A stretch of DNA of 41,410 bases from an uncultured Oscillospiraceae bacterium (GTDB taxonomy: Bacteria > Bacillota > Clostridia > Oscillospirales > Oscillospiraceae): positions 1 through 41,410 of the forward strand of contig CAJUKH010000020.1 in assembly GCA_910587345.1 (NCBI GenBank), written 5' to 3'. Both the position numbers and the translations under genes were made by a program. Within the stretch, counting starts at the first letter, position 1; the number at the start of each line of letters is the position of its first letter. Of the stretch, positions 7,317 to 14,911 are shown in pieces. The notes beneath the pieces were generated by a model, which did not search any database, was not told the DNA's origin, and saw only the letters and a list, made by a program, of their open reading frames with translations.

Positions 7317-9236
7317 ATGGCAAAAAAGCAATTCAAGGCGGAATCCAAGCGGCTGCTGGATCTGATGATCAACTCCATCTACACCAACCGGGAGATCTTT
7401 CTCCGGGAGCTTCTCTCCAACGCCAGCGATGCGGTGGACAAGCTGGCCTATAAGGCCCTCACTGACGATAAGGTGAACATCAAGCGGAAGGATTTTCAAA
7501 TCACCCTTCTCCCCGACAGAGAGGCCCGGACCCTGACCATTGCCGACAACGGCATCGGCATGACGAAGGAGGAACTGGAGCAGAATCTGGGCACCATCGC
7601 CCGCAGCGGGTCCCTCCGCTTTAAGCAGGAGATGGACAGGGCCGAGGCGGGAAAGGCCGCCAAAAATGTGGACATCATCGGCCAGTTCGGCGTGGGCTTC
7701 TACTCCGCCTTTATGGTGGCGGACAGGGTGGTGGTCCGCTCCCGGGCCTATGGGGCCGATGAGGCATGGCAGTGGGAGTCCGACGGGGCCGACGGCTATA
7801 CGGTGGAGCCTTGCGGCAAGGAGACCGTGGGTACCGAGGTCATCCTTCACATCAAGCCCGACACCGAGGAGGAGCGGTTTGGCGATTATCTGGACCAGTA
7901 CCGCATTCAGGAACTGGTGAAGAAGTATTCCGACTATGTCCACACCCCCATCCGCATGGAGATGGAACGCAGCCGCATGAAGGACAGGCCGGAGGATGCC
8001 GGTGAGGACTATCAGCCCGAGTATGAGACCCTTCGGGAGTGGGAGACCCTCAACTCCATGGTCCCCCTGTGGCAGCGGAATAAGAGCAAAGTGAAGGAGG
8101 AGGAATACAACCAGTTCTACCGGGAAAAGTTCGGGGACTGGGAGGAGCCTCTGGCCGTCATTCACGTTGCCGCCGAAGGCCAGATGGAGTACAAAGCCAT
8201 GCTCTTCATTCCCTCCCACGCCCCCTATGACTACTACTCCAAGGACTATGAGAAGGGCCTTCAGCTCTACTCCTCCGGGGTCCTTATTATGGACAAATGC
8301 GGGGAGGTGGTGCCTGACCACTTCTCCTTTGTAAAGGGCGTGGTGGACTCCGCCGACCTGCCTTTGAATATCTCCCGGGAGACGCTGCAGCATACCCGGG
8401 CGCTTCATCTGATGGAGTCCAACATAGAGAAAAAGGTGAAGGCCCAGCTGCTGAAGATCCAGAAGGAGGACCGGGAGAAGTATCTGAAATTCTGGAAGGG
8501 CTTTGCCCGGCAGCTGAAATACGGCGTGGTCAACAACTACGGCGCCAAAAAGGAGGTTTTGCAGGACCTGCTGCTGTTCCCCACCTCCAACGGGGAGGAG
8601 TTGACCACCCTGGGCGAGTATGTGGAGCGGATGAAGGAAGGCCAGCCGGGCATCTTCTACCTCTGCGCCGAGAATGTGGAGATGGCCAAGGCCATGCCGC
8701 AGGCTGAGCGGCTGCTGGACAAGGGATATGAGATCCTGTACTTCACCGACGAGGTGGATGAGTTCGTGGCCCAGACCCTGATGCAGTATATGGACAAGCC
8801 CTTTAAGGATGCCGCCGCCTCCGATGCCCTCCCCGAAAGCGAGGAGGAGAAGGCGGAAGGGGAGAAGAAGACCGAGGCCAACAGGCCCGTGCTGGACTTT
8901 GTGAAGGAGACATTGGGGGATAGGGTCTTTGACGTGCGGCTTTCCAAGGTGCTGAAGTCCGCCCCGGTGTGTCTGTCCACCGATGGCCCCATGAGTCTGG
9001 AGATGGAGAAGTACTTCCAGAGGGTAGAGGGAGCCGAGGGGATGAAGGCCCAGCGGGTGCTGGAGCTGAACGCGGACCATCCCGCCTATGCCGCCCTTGC
9101 GCTGGCGGTGGCCCAGGACCCGGAGAAGGCGGGGAAATATGCCCATCTGCTCTATGACCAGGCATTGATTATCGCCGGGCTGCCGGTGGAGGATACGGCG
9201 GAGTACACCAGACTGGTCTGTTCGCTGATGCAGTAA
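7317..9236 (+). CDS. htpG: Molecular chaperone HtpG (bacterial Hsp90)
   Basis: A 639-residue cytosolic ATP-dependent chaperone. The GHKL ATP pocket is complete: ELLSNASDAVDKL near residue 30, IADNGIGMT near 80 and GQFGVGFYSAF near 120. The middle-domain signature VDSADLPLNISRE is also present, with its catalytic Arg. The ATG at 7317 (MAKKQFKAE) is chosen over an in-frame ATG at 7275 because GGAGG lies 8 bases upstream and homologues start here. A charged Glu/Lys-rich linker (about residues 515-540) precedes the C-terminal dimerisation domain. The gene is single, with a sigma-A promoter, a CIRCE element for HrcA repression and an intrinsic terminator. Confidence 0.97.
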   Translation: MAKKQFKAESKRLLDLMINSIYTNREIFLRELLSNASDAVDKLAYKALTDDKVNIKRKDFQITLLPDREARTLTIADNGIGMTKEELEQNLGTIARSGSLRFKQEMDRAEAGKAAKNVDIIGQFGVGFYSAFMVADRVVVRSRAYGADEAWQWESDGADGYTVEPCGKETVGTEVILHIKPDTEEERFGDYLDQYRIQELVKKYSDYVHTPIRMEMERSRMKDRPEDAGEDYQPEYETLREWETLNSMVPLWQRNKSKVKEEEYNQFYREKFGDWEEPLAVIHVAAEGQMEYKAMLFIPSHAPYDYYSKDYEKGLQLYSSGVLIMDKCGEVVPDHFSFVKGVVDSADLPLNISRETLQHTRALHLMESNIEKKVKAQLLKIQKEDREKYLKFWKGFARQLKYGVVNNYGAKKEVLQDLLLFPTSNGEELTTLGEYVERMKEGQPGIFYLCAENVEMAKAMPQAERLLDKGYEILYFTDEVDEFVAQTLMQYMDKPFKDAAASDALPESEEEKAEGEKKTEANRPVLDFVKETLGDRVFDVRLSKVLKSAPVCLSTDGPMSLEMEKYFQRVEGAEGMKAQRVLELNADHPAYAALALAVAQDPEKAGKYAHLLYDQALIIAGLPVEDTAEYTRLVCSLMQ

Positions 9237-9289
9237 AAGTGTGCCGTGGGGAACCGCAGGATTGCGTCTTTCCCGTGTGCAAAATCGAC

Positions 9290-9332
9290 AAAAAAGAGGG
9301 CGTTCCTCACAAAGGGGAACGCCCTCTTTTTT
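9290..9332 (+). terminator. Intrinsic terminator after htpG
   Basis: GAGGGCGTTCC (9296-9306) and GGAACGCCCTC (9316-9326) form an 11-bp stem flanked by six A and six T, so it could work in both directions. It lies about 55 bases after the htpG stop. Confidence 0.9.
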
Positions 9333-9345
9333 GCGTTTTTTAGAA

Positions 9346-9374
9346 TTGAGAAAAGAAAATATCTTTGTTATAAT
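9346..9374 (+). promoter_or_regulatory. Strong orphan promoter facing a terminator hairpin
   Basis: TTGAGA (9346-9351) and a perfect TATAAT (9369-9374) lie 17 bases apart on the plus strand, directly after the htpG terminator. No plus-strand gene follows. The predicted RNA would run only about 50 bases into the hairpin at 9401-9432, or read through antisense to rqcP. A small RNA is possible. Confidence 0.5.
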
Positions 9375-9400
9375 GTTAACTTGGGGGGAACCCCTGTATA

Positions 9401-9432
9401 AAAGCGGGACCGGCTTTTGCCGGTCCCGCTTT
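9401..9432 (-). terminator. Bidirectional terminator hairpin after rqcP
   Basis: AAAGCGGGACCGGC (9401-9414) and GCCGGTCCCGCTTT (9419-9432) form a perfect 14-bp stem with a TTTT loop, about 40 bases past the rqcP stop on the minus strand. On the plus strand the T-tract is weak. Confidence 0.8.
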
Positions 9433-9472
9433 CTGTCTGTTTTGAGTCTGAAAGGGCTGGCTGCAGCCTGTT

Positions 9473-9715
9473 TTATCGCATTTCCTCATACATTCCGGCG
9501 GCGTCGGTTTTGCCTACGATCTCCTGGACCGAGAGGACTTTGACACGGGTGATATGCTCGCCGAACCTCAGCTCCAGCACATCCCCGGGCTTTACTTCGT
9601 AGGAGGCCTTTACCGCACGGCCGTTGGCGGTGACCCGCCCGGCGTCGCAGGCCTCGTTGGCGATGGTCCGCCGCTTGATGAGCCGGGAATTTTTCAGCCA
9701 CTTGTCCAAACGCAT
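9473..9715 (-). CDS. rqcP: S4-domain RNA-binding protein RqcP (YabO, Hsp15 homologue)
   Basis: An 80-residue single S4-domain protein. It begins MRLDKWLKNSRLIKRRT and continues with GRVTANGRAVKASYEVKPGD, which closely matches YabO/RqcP of Bacillus. That protein acts with RqcH in ribosome quality control, stabilising the peptidyl-tRNA in stalled 50S subunits during C-terminal alanine tailing. The ATG at 9715 is chosen because the S4 fold starts there and a TAGGAGG-like site lies upstream. In clostridia it usually follows mazG and hup and precedes yabP, yabQ and divIC. Here traX, small genes and repeat copy B separate it from hup, and htpG lies on its other side; no yabP or yabQ is present. Confidence 0.9.
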   Translation of the reverse strand: MRLDKWLKNSRLIKRRTIANEACDAGRVTANGRAVKASYEVKPGDVLELRFGEHITRVKVLSVQEIVGKTDAAGMYEEMR

Positions 9716-9755
9716 AAAATTCCTCCTGCCTGAGTGGTTTGTGTCCTTCATTGTA

Positions 9756-10508
9756 TCATACCGGTATAAAATTTGCCAGATAAAACAGCCAAAATGTGTG
9801 GAGGGGATAGAAAATATAGAAAAACCACTTCATTCCCGGGCCTTTTTCCCCGTTATAGCGGAGGATCAGGGGCAGAGCAAGGACCATGAAGAACTGGATG
9901 CCCGAGTCCGGCTCGCTGAACTGATAGGCGCAGAAAAGGAGGTATGCCGCCGCCAGAGCGCCCGGCTTGTCCCGCAGAAAGTACATGGCCACCCCGAGGA
10001 GGATGAAGGTGATGCCGTATTCGTTGACGGCCAGATTGGGGAGAAAGCCGGTGAGGATGTCTCCGCTGAGGCTGCGGAAGGGGGGCATATGGCCTATGAT
10101 AAAATAGGCGAGTTGCAGGGCGAAAATGCCGCCCGCCATCCAAAGGCCCTTTTTGCGGTCGTTCTGGGCGGTTTCGACGGTGCTGATGACCAGACCGGCG
10201 AGGAGCATGGGGACAAAGATGTTGTGGTTGCCGAAGCCCGATTCGGTGGGAAAGGCGGTGTCTACCCACAGGGCGAAGAAGGCCATGAACACCCCGGCCA
10301 GATAGAGCCGCAGCAGGTATTTTTTTCGGCTGCGGGTATGGGCGTAGCCCTGGGCGAAGCAGAAAAGGAACAGGGGGTAGGCCCCTCTGCCAAGGGTCCG
10401 CAGGAGGAGGTACAGCCCCGGGGAGGAGAGGGGAGGGACCAGATAATAACCGATATGGTCCAGCAGCATCAGGACCAGAGCGGTGAGTTTCAGGGCAAAG
10501 GTACTCAT
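9756..10508 (-). CDS. TraX family integral membrane protein
   Basis: A 250-residue protein with seven or more hydrophobic segments, starting MSTFALKLTALVLMLLDHIGYYL. The LMLLDHIGY and GRGAYPLFLFCFAQGY motifs match the TraX family (PF05857). The founding member acetylates F-pilin, but most chromosomal TraX proteins in Firmicutes are probably membrane acyltransferases of unknown substrate. It lies 40 bases upstream of rqcP on the same strand and has its own promoter (TTGTCC and TATAAT, 17 bases apart). It interrupts the conserved hup-rqcP neighbourhood, so it may have arrived with the adjacent repeat and small genes. Confidence 0.88.
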   Translation of the reverse strand: MSTFALKLTALVLMLLDHIGYYLVPPLSSPGLYLLLRTLGRGAYPLFLFCFAQGYAHTRSRKKYLLRLYLAGVFMAFFALWVDTAFPTESGFGNHNIFVPMLLAGLVISTVETAQNDRKKGLWMAGGIFALQLAYFIIGHMPPFRSLSGDILTGFLPNLAVNEYGITFILLGVAMYFLRDKPGALAAAYLLFCAYQFSEPDSGIQFFMVLALPLILRYNGEKGPGMKWFFYIFYPLHTFWLFYLANFIPV

Positions 10509-10540
10509 AAGGAGGCCGCCTTTCTCTTTGTATTGGCTCT

Positions 10541-10569
10541 ATTATAGAAGGAAAGGGGGTGGGGGACAA
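10541..10569 (-). promoter_or_regulatory. Promoter of traX (and probably rqcP)
   Basis: On the minus strand, TTGTCC (10564-10569) and TATAAT (10541-10546) are separated by 17 bases, about 35 bases upstream of the traX ATG. Repeat copy B starts just beyond it. Confidence 0.7.
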
Positions 10570-10625
10570 GATGGTTTCTTAAATCTAAAGGTAATCTTAA
10601 TGATTGGGGGAGGGGGTATTTTGAG

Positions 10626-11337
10626 GCTGTTTTTGCCTGCCCGGCGGGGGAATTGTTTTTCCGCTTGCCCAGCGGGGGCCAAAACCACTTTTTCTTTTGC
10701 AGCGCAAAAGAAAAAGCGGTTCTGGACTCCGAAAAAGAAAAGGTAGACCAGTGGAAACCTTGGGGTGGTGCGGTAGAACAGAATAGATTGCCTGTGCTGA
10801 GATGTTGTTCCTCGGGCGAAAAACTTTGGGGTGTCCTTCTATCTTCGGCGGCGTGGGTTTGAGCGACCCGTGGGTCTTTTTGCACCACTGCCGTTGAGTG
10901 GGTGGAATACTGCTCCTTGTTCGTTGGTATCTACGCCGCCTGGGTGGGCGGTAGCAGTCGGTGGGAGAACCACCTTTCAAGCTGTGTAGGCCGAGGCGGG
11001 TCAATTTCAACGGCATCATTTTAGTGTTCCACCAACGGACGCACGGGTGCGGGGCAAGGGGGACCATGGGGGCGTAAAGACGACACGAGCCGATTCTAAT
11101 GCACTTGGTCTTGACCTGAGACTTTTCTTGGAGAGCGCGAGAGGCTATTCTTTTCCTCGGGAAAAGAATAGTCTTTCGCATTCACGCACCCATAGGGTTG
11201 CCACGCAACTACCATCCAAACGGAACCCGCCCTTACGGAGATGGGATGGTTTCTGGTGGGTGGACCGCCCCCACGCTCCACGCACCCACCATCTAAACGC
11301 ACCCGCCCCAGCATCGGCGGGGGCTTTTTCATCAAAG
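10626..11337 (+). repeat. Dispersed noncoding repeat element, copy B (most complete)
   Basis: About 700 bases without a credible gene. From left to right: a long-hairpin block (10675-10757, also at 41168-41250, 83 bases in each), a variable stretch, block I (10810-10916, also at 41303-41410), then M2 (10977-11082), M3 (11131-11185) and M1 (11183-11253), which are shared with copy A. It ends in a plus-strand terminator-like hairpin, CCCGCC (11302-11307) with GGCGGG (11316-11321), followed by GCTTTTT. All three copies point the same way. The long hairpin pairs AACCACTTTTTCTTTTGC with its complement. The ending suggests a transcribed plus-strand RNA, but no clear promoter was found at its left edge. 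Confidence 0.8.
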
Positions 11338-11361
11338 GGAAACCGAGGGATATGACAAAAG

Positions 11362-11387
11362 AAAAAAGCCGGGGAATCCCGGCTTTT
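11362..11387 (-). terminator. Intrinsic terminator of the RHH gene
   Basis: AAAAGCCGGG (11364-11373) and CCCGGCTTTT (11378-11387) form a 10-bp stem with a GAAT loop just past the stop of the ribbon-helix-helix gene. The flanking A-tract gives T residues on the minus strand. Confidence 0.8.
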
Positions 11388-11395
11388 GGGGGTGG

Positions 11396-11572
11396 TTATG
11401 GCAGAGGCAGCCTTCTGGCGTTGTCGGGGTTTTCCAGATAGTCACGCAGAATGACGTTGATACAGCTGGATACGGAGCGGTCATAGCGCTCGGCAAGCAC
11501 CTGGATCTTTTCTAAAATGGGTTCATCCAGTGTAATGCTGATGGATTTTTTTAACGGCTTCATCGGTTTCAT
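11396..11572 (-). CDS. Ribbon-helix-helix (CopG/Arc-type) small protein
   Basis: A 58-residue protein. The core KKSISITLDEPILEKIQVLA followed by a helix ending in INVILRDYLE has the beta-strand and two-helix pattern of RHH DNA-binding proteins, found in plasmid repressors and antitoxins. The ATG at 11572 is preferred to a GTG at 11581 because GAGG then lies 8 bases upstream. It is divergent from the 74-residue gene at 11667, with a shared 95-base control region, so it could regulate that gene or form a small antitoxin-like module. No recognisable toxin adjoins it on the same strand. Confidence 0.75.
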   Translation of the reverse strand: MKPMKPLKKSISITLDEPILEKIQVLAERYDRSVSSCINVILRDYLENPDNARRLPLP

Positions 11573-11618
11573 TCGGCTCACCTCGCCGTTACATCATACT
11601 ATATTCCACGGGAAAATG

Positions 11619-11647
11619 TTGACATATCGTGTAAACCAATATAAAAT
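11619..11647 (+). promoter_or_regulatory. Promoter of the 74-residue small gene
   Basis: TTGACA (11619-11624) and TAAAAT (11642-11647) are separated by 17 bases. It lies in the divergent region shared with the RHH gene, where the RHH protein could bind. Confidence 0.7.
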
Positions 11648-11666
11648 CGTGTTGAGGTGATATTAC

Positions 11667-11891
11667 ATGGAAAAAGACAAAAAGATGCCACCCTCCTATG
11701 ATGAGGAGGTATTTGAGGCGGCGTTTTCTGAATTTTGGGAGAGCCGGGAGTGCGATGATTTGAATTGGGTCCTGTATGACCTGATCAAAGCGGCCTATGC
11801 CGCCGGTTATAAGGCCGCCGGGGGAGAGCCGCCGGAATACCGCCGCCGGGTCCGGGTGTCCTGGACGGTGAAAGAGGGGGAAGAAAGCTGA
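11667..11891 (+). CDS. Small acidic protein of unknown function
   Basis: A 74-residue protein behind a clear GAGGTGA ribosome site (6-base spacing) and a near-consensus promoter, so it is very probably a real gene. It is rich in Glu, Asp and Tyr with a helical middle (LNWVLYDLIKAAYAAGYKAA) and a basic strand RRRVRVSW near the end. I do not recognise a family. It is divergent from an RHH regulator and convergent with hup, inside the segment that separates hup from rqcP. A link with the repeat element or with the RHH protein is only inferred from position. Confidence 0.65.
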   Translation: MEKDKKMPPSYDEEVFEAAFSEFWESRECDDLNWVLYDLIKAAYAAGYKAAGGEPPEYRRRVRVSWTVKEGEES

Positions 11892-11940
11892 ATTTGGAGC
11901 AGGGGAAAGGGCCTGCGAGATCCCGGCCATAAAGCAAACA

Positions 11941-11970
11941 AGAACGGCCCCGGTATTCCGGGGCCGTTCT
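11941..11970. terminator. Bidirectional terminator between the small gene and hup
   Basis: AGAACGGCCCCGG (11941-11953) and CCGGGGCCGTTCT (11958-11970) form a perfect 13-bp stem with a TATT loop between convergent genes. Confidence 0.85.
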
Positions 11971-11992
11971 GTGTTTAAAAAGTTGGACTCAA

Positions 11993-12268
11993 TTACTTCG
12001 CAACGGCGTCCTTCAGGGCCTTGCCGGGCTTGAAAGCGGGGACCTTGGAAGCGGGGATCTTGATCTCCTCCTTGGTCTTGGGGTTGCGGCCGATGCGGGC
12101 GGCACGGGCACGGATCTCGAAGGAGCCAAAGCCAACCAGCTGGACCTTGTCACCGGCGGCAAGGGCCTCGGTGATGGCCTTGATGGCGGCGTCGACAGCG
12201 GCTTCTGTGTCCTTCTTGGACAGGCCGGCCTTCTCGGCAGCGGCATTGATGAGTTCAGCTTTATTCAT
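11993..12268 (-). CDS. hup: DNA-binding protein HU
   Basis: A 91-residue HU protein that wraps and bends DNA as a dimer in the nucleoid. It is full length, starting MNKAELINAAAEKAGLSKKD, with the GFGSFEIRARAARIGRNPKT core and the DNA-intercalating arm. A TAGGAGG ribosome site precedes it. It is the last gene of a minus-strand run flippase, mazG, hup; between mazG and hup are 67 bases with two small hairpins. Clostridial genomes often keep hup between mazG and rqcP, and here the following rqcP has been displaced by about 2.3 kb. Confidence 0.97.
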   Translation of the reverse strand: MNKAELINAAAEKAGLSKKDTEAAVDAAIKAITEALAAGDKVQLVGFGSFEIRARAARIGRNPKTKEEIKIPASKVPAFKPGKALKDAVAK

Positions 12269-12335
12269 GGGAATCCTCCTAATTTTCTCGGCGGTAAACC
12301 GCCTTTGGTATATTACTTAAGGTCTGAAAAGACCA

Positions 12336-13124
12336 TTAAGTCAACTTTACTTGCTCCCAGAGCCTGTCCAGCTCTGAAAGCGGCATCTGGGCCATGTCCC
12401 GGCCCTGCTGCCGGGCCAGTTCCTCCACCTTTGCAAACCGGGAGATAAACTTCTCGGTGGCGGCGGTGAGGGTCTGTTCCGGGTCGGCCTTGACAAACCG
12501 GGCTACATTCACTGCGGCGAAGAGCAGGTCGCCCAGTTCTTCCTCCACGTTGGTGTTCTGGTCGATGGCCTCCTTCAGCTCGTCCAGCTCCTCGGACAGC
12601 TTGTCCAGCGCGCCGGCGGCGTCGGGCCAGTCGAAGCCGGCCTTTTTGGCCTTCTTCTGGACCTTCTCGGCCCGCCACAGGGCGGGCAGGGAGGTGGCCA
12701 CGGAGGTGAGGGTATCGGTATAGGTCTCCTGCCCCTTTTCCTCCCGCTTCAGCTTGTCCCAGTTTACCAGAACCTCGGCGCTGTCGGCCACGGAAACATC
12801 GCCGAAAACGTGGGGGTGGCGGAAAATCAGCTTCTTGCAGATGCCGTCGGCCACAGCCTCGAAATCAAAGCGGCCGGCCTCCTGCTCCAACTGGGAGAGA
12901 AAGACCACCTGGAGAAGCACATCCCCCAGTTCCTCCTGCAAATGCTCAGAATTTTTCTGGTTGATGGCCTCTACCACCTCATAGCATTCCTCCAGCAGAT
13001 CCCGGCGGATGCCCTCGTGGGTCTGCTCGGCATCCCAGGGGCATCCCCCCGGACCCCGCAGCAGGGCCACGATATTTTTCAAGTCGTTGAGGCCGTAGGT
13101 TTCTTTCCTTACAAAATCTATCAT
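12336..13124 (-). CDS. mazG: Nucleoside triphosphate pyrophosphohydrolase MazG
   Basis: A 262-residue tandem-domain MazG that hydrolyses (d)NTPs to monophosphates and pyrophosphate and helps clear aberrant nucleotides. Both helical MazG domains show the metal-binding EExxE/ExxD pattern: DLLEECYEVVEAI with EELGDVLLQVVF in the first (about residues 40-75), and KLSEELDELKEAI with EELGDLLFAAVN in the second. The GGCPWDAEQTH signature is intact. Bacillus YabN carries an extra N-terminal tetrapyrrole methylase domain that is absent here, as is common in clostridia. It lies 36 bases downstream of the flippase and upstream of hup. Confidence 0.95.
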   Translation of the reverse strand: MIDFVRKETYGLNDLKNIVALLRGPGGCPWDAEQTHEGIRRDLLEECYEVVEAINQKNSEHLQEELGDVLLQVVFLSQLEQEAGRFDFEAVADGICKKLIFRHPHVFGDVSVADSAEVLVNWDKLKREEKGQETYTDTLTSVATSLPALWRAEKVQKKAKKAGFDWPDAAGALDKLSEELDELKEAIDQNTNVEEELGDLLFAAVNVARFVKADPEQTLTAATEKFISRFAKVEELARQQGRDMAQMPLSELDRLWEQVKLT

Positions 13125-13160
13125 ATTTTACCTCTCTCTGCAAGCCTTTTTTACAAAAAA

Positions 13161-14801
13161 TCATTGAATTTTCAGGATTTTAGCGATTTTGTCTCCTTTT
13201 GGCATCAGGGCAAGGTCATCCGGGGAGATGGCACGGAGGGCCAATACCAAAATAAGGTAAATAATGACGCCCACACCGATGGCGCCCACGGTGGAGAGGG
13301 CGTTGCCCAGGAAGCGATTAAGAAGGCCGTAGGAGGCCCAGGCGGCAGCGGCCATGACCAAGGCGGCCGCCAGAGGCTTGAGCAGGGCACGAAGGAAGCT
13401 GGGGGGCTGGGGGATGGCCCGGCGGATGATAAGCATCTCCAGAATATCCACCACCAGGAAGCAGCACAGGGTACCCATCGGGGCGCCGTTGATGCGGATG
13501 GCGGGGTTGCCCACCAGGGTATAGTTGACGGCGATCTTCACAAGGCCGCCGATGACCACCGCCACGATGGGCAGGTTGACCATGCCGTTGGCCTGAAGGA
13601 TGGAGTTGCACAGCAGCTGAAGGGCCACGAAGATGGAGGCGATGCCCAGCACCGAGAGCAGGGGGCCGGCCACGGCGGTGTCGATACGGGGGAAGAGAAG
13701 GCCCATGATGGGTCCCCCCAGGGCGCATAGGCCCATGCCCATGGGGAGGGCCAGCAGAAGGCCCACCCGAAGGGCGGACTCACTGACCTTCTGGGCCTCC
13801 CGCCGGTCCCGCCGGGCCAGAGCGGCCGAGACGGCGGGGATGATGCAGGCGGTGAGGGGGACCATCATGGAGAAGGGCAGGTTATAGATGGACATGGTTT
13901 TGGAGTAGATGCCGTAAAGGCTGCGGGCGGCGTCCAGAGCGGCCCCGGTGCCATCGGCGGCCAGAGCCAGACCGTCCACGCTGTGGAAGATGGCGGTGAG
14001 CTGGCTCATGACCAGTTTGGTGTCTATCAAGGTGACGATGGAGGTGGCGGCAGAGCCTAAGGTGATGGGGATGGCCAGCTTGAGAAGGTTGGAGAGGATG
14101 ACCCCGGCAGGCTCCGGCTTGTCGGCGGACTGGCTTTTCTGACGGCGGTTCTGGCGGCGGTTTTTCAGGAAGAGGAAGATAATAAAGACCAGAGCCACAA
14201 CGCTGCCGAAGGAGACACCGATGATGGCGCCCACCGAGCCGAACGCCTCCCCGAACTGCTTCATGCAGAACATGGCCAGCGCAAGGCCCACCAGCAGCTT
14301 GGAGCCGGCTTCGATGATTTGGGAGACCCCGGTGGGCATCATGTTGAAGTGGCCCTGAAAATAGCCCCGGAAGGAGGACATGACGCACACGCACAGCACC
14401 GAGGGAGCCAGGGCCATAATGCAGTAGACCGCCTTGGGGTTGCTGATGGCGTATTCGGCCAGGGGGCCGGCCAGAACGGTCATGCAGAAAAAGCTGACAA
14501 GGCCCAGGGTGAGGAAGGTGGAGAAGGCCACCCGGAACACCCGCTCCACCTGATTGCGGCGGCCCAGGGCATTGGCCTCGGAAATGGTTTTGCTGAGAGC
14601 CACGGGAAGGCCGGCGGTGGAGATGGTCAGGAAGAAATTGTAGATGTTGTATGCGGCGTTATAATCCCCCATCACATCGTCGGGAAGAATGTTTCCCAGC
14701 GGGATGCGGTAGATGGCGCCGATGACCTTCACAAAGATGGCGCTGACGGCCAGAATGGCCGCGCCACCGAAGAAGGTGCTCTTTTTCTGCGATTCAGACA
14801 A
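13161..14801 (-). CDS. MOP-superfamily oligosaccharide flippase (SpoVB/YabM-like)
   Basis: A 546-residue integral membrane protein with about 14 hydrophobic segments. N-terminal features such as AIYRIPLGNILPDDVMGDYNAAY are typical of the SpoVB/MurJ-like polysaccharide exporters (COG2244). These flip lipid-linked sugars, often a peptidoglycan precursor during sporulation. The start is probably TTG at 14801 (SESQKKSTFFGG); no better ATG was seen. Position upstream of mazG and hup matches YabM in the Bacillus yabM-yabN-yabO order. It could be a second MurJ-type enzyme rather than a sporulation-only one. Confidence 0.88.
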   Translation of the reverse strand: MSESQKKSTFFGGAAILAVSAIFVKVIGAIYRIPLGNILPDDVMGDYNAAYNIYNFFLTISTAGLPVALSKTISEANALGRRNQVERVFRVAFSTFLTLGLVSFFCMTVLAGPLAEYAISNPKAVYCIMALAPSVLCVCVMSSFRGYFQGHFNMMPTGVSQIIEAGSKLLVGLALAMFCMKQFGEAFGSVGAIIGVSFGSVVALVFIIFLFLKNRRQNRRQKSQSADKPEPAGVILSNLLKLAIPITLGSAATSIVTLIDTKLVMSQLTAIFHSVDGLALAADGTGAALDAARSLYGIYSKTMSIYNLPFSMMVPLTACIIPAVSAALARRDRREAQKVSESALRVGLLLALPMGMGLCALGGPIMGLLFPRIDTAVAGPLLSVLGIASIFVALQLLCNSILQANGMVNLPIVAVVIGGLVKIAVNYTLVGNPAIRINGAPMGTLCCFLVVDILEMLIIRRAIPQPPSFLRALLKPLAAALVMAAAAWASYGLLNRFLGNALSTVGAIGVGVIIYLILVLALRAISPDDLALMPKGDKIAKILKIQ

Positions 14802-14886
14802 TGGAATGCCGCCTTTCCCGGGCCAGTGGCCCGACGGGATAAAACTCTTTTATTCTATATGAGCTTGACCGGAAAAAGATGAGGGA

Positions 14887-14911
14887 AACCCGCTGTGTTT
14901 TATAGCGGGTT
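14887..14911 (-). terminator. Terminator hairpin at the end of the punA gene
   Basis: AACCCGCT (14887-14894) and AGCGGGTT (14904-14911) pair across a 9-base loop, overlapping the stop codon of the phosphorylase gene. It separates that gene from the flippase on the same strand. Confidence 0.6.

Noticed and set aside
7290..9146. A 618-residue open frame antisense to htpG
   Set aside because: It is a shadow of htpG with biased composition (Gly, Leu, His) and no start signal.
10597..11181. A 194-residue open frame on the minus strand across repeat copy B
   Set aside because: It crosses hairpins and variable blocks, is Arg/Pro-rich, lacks a ribosome site, and conservation between copies does not favour codon third positions.
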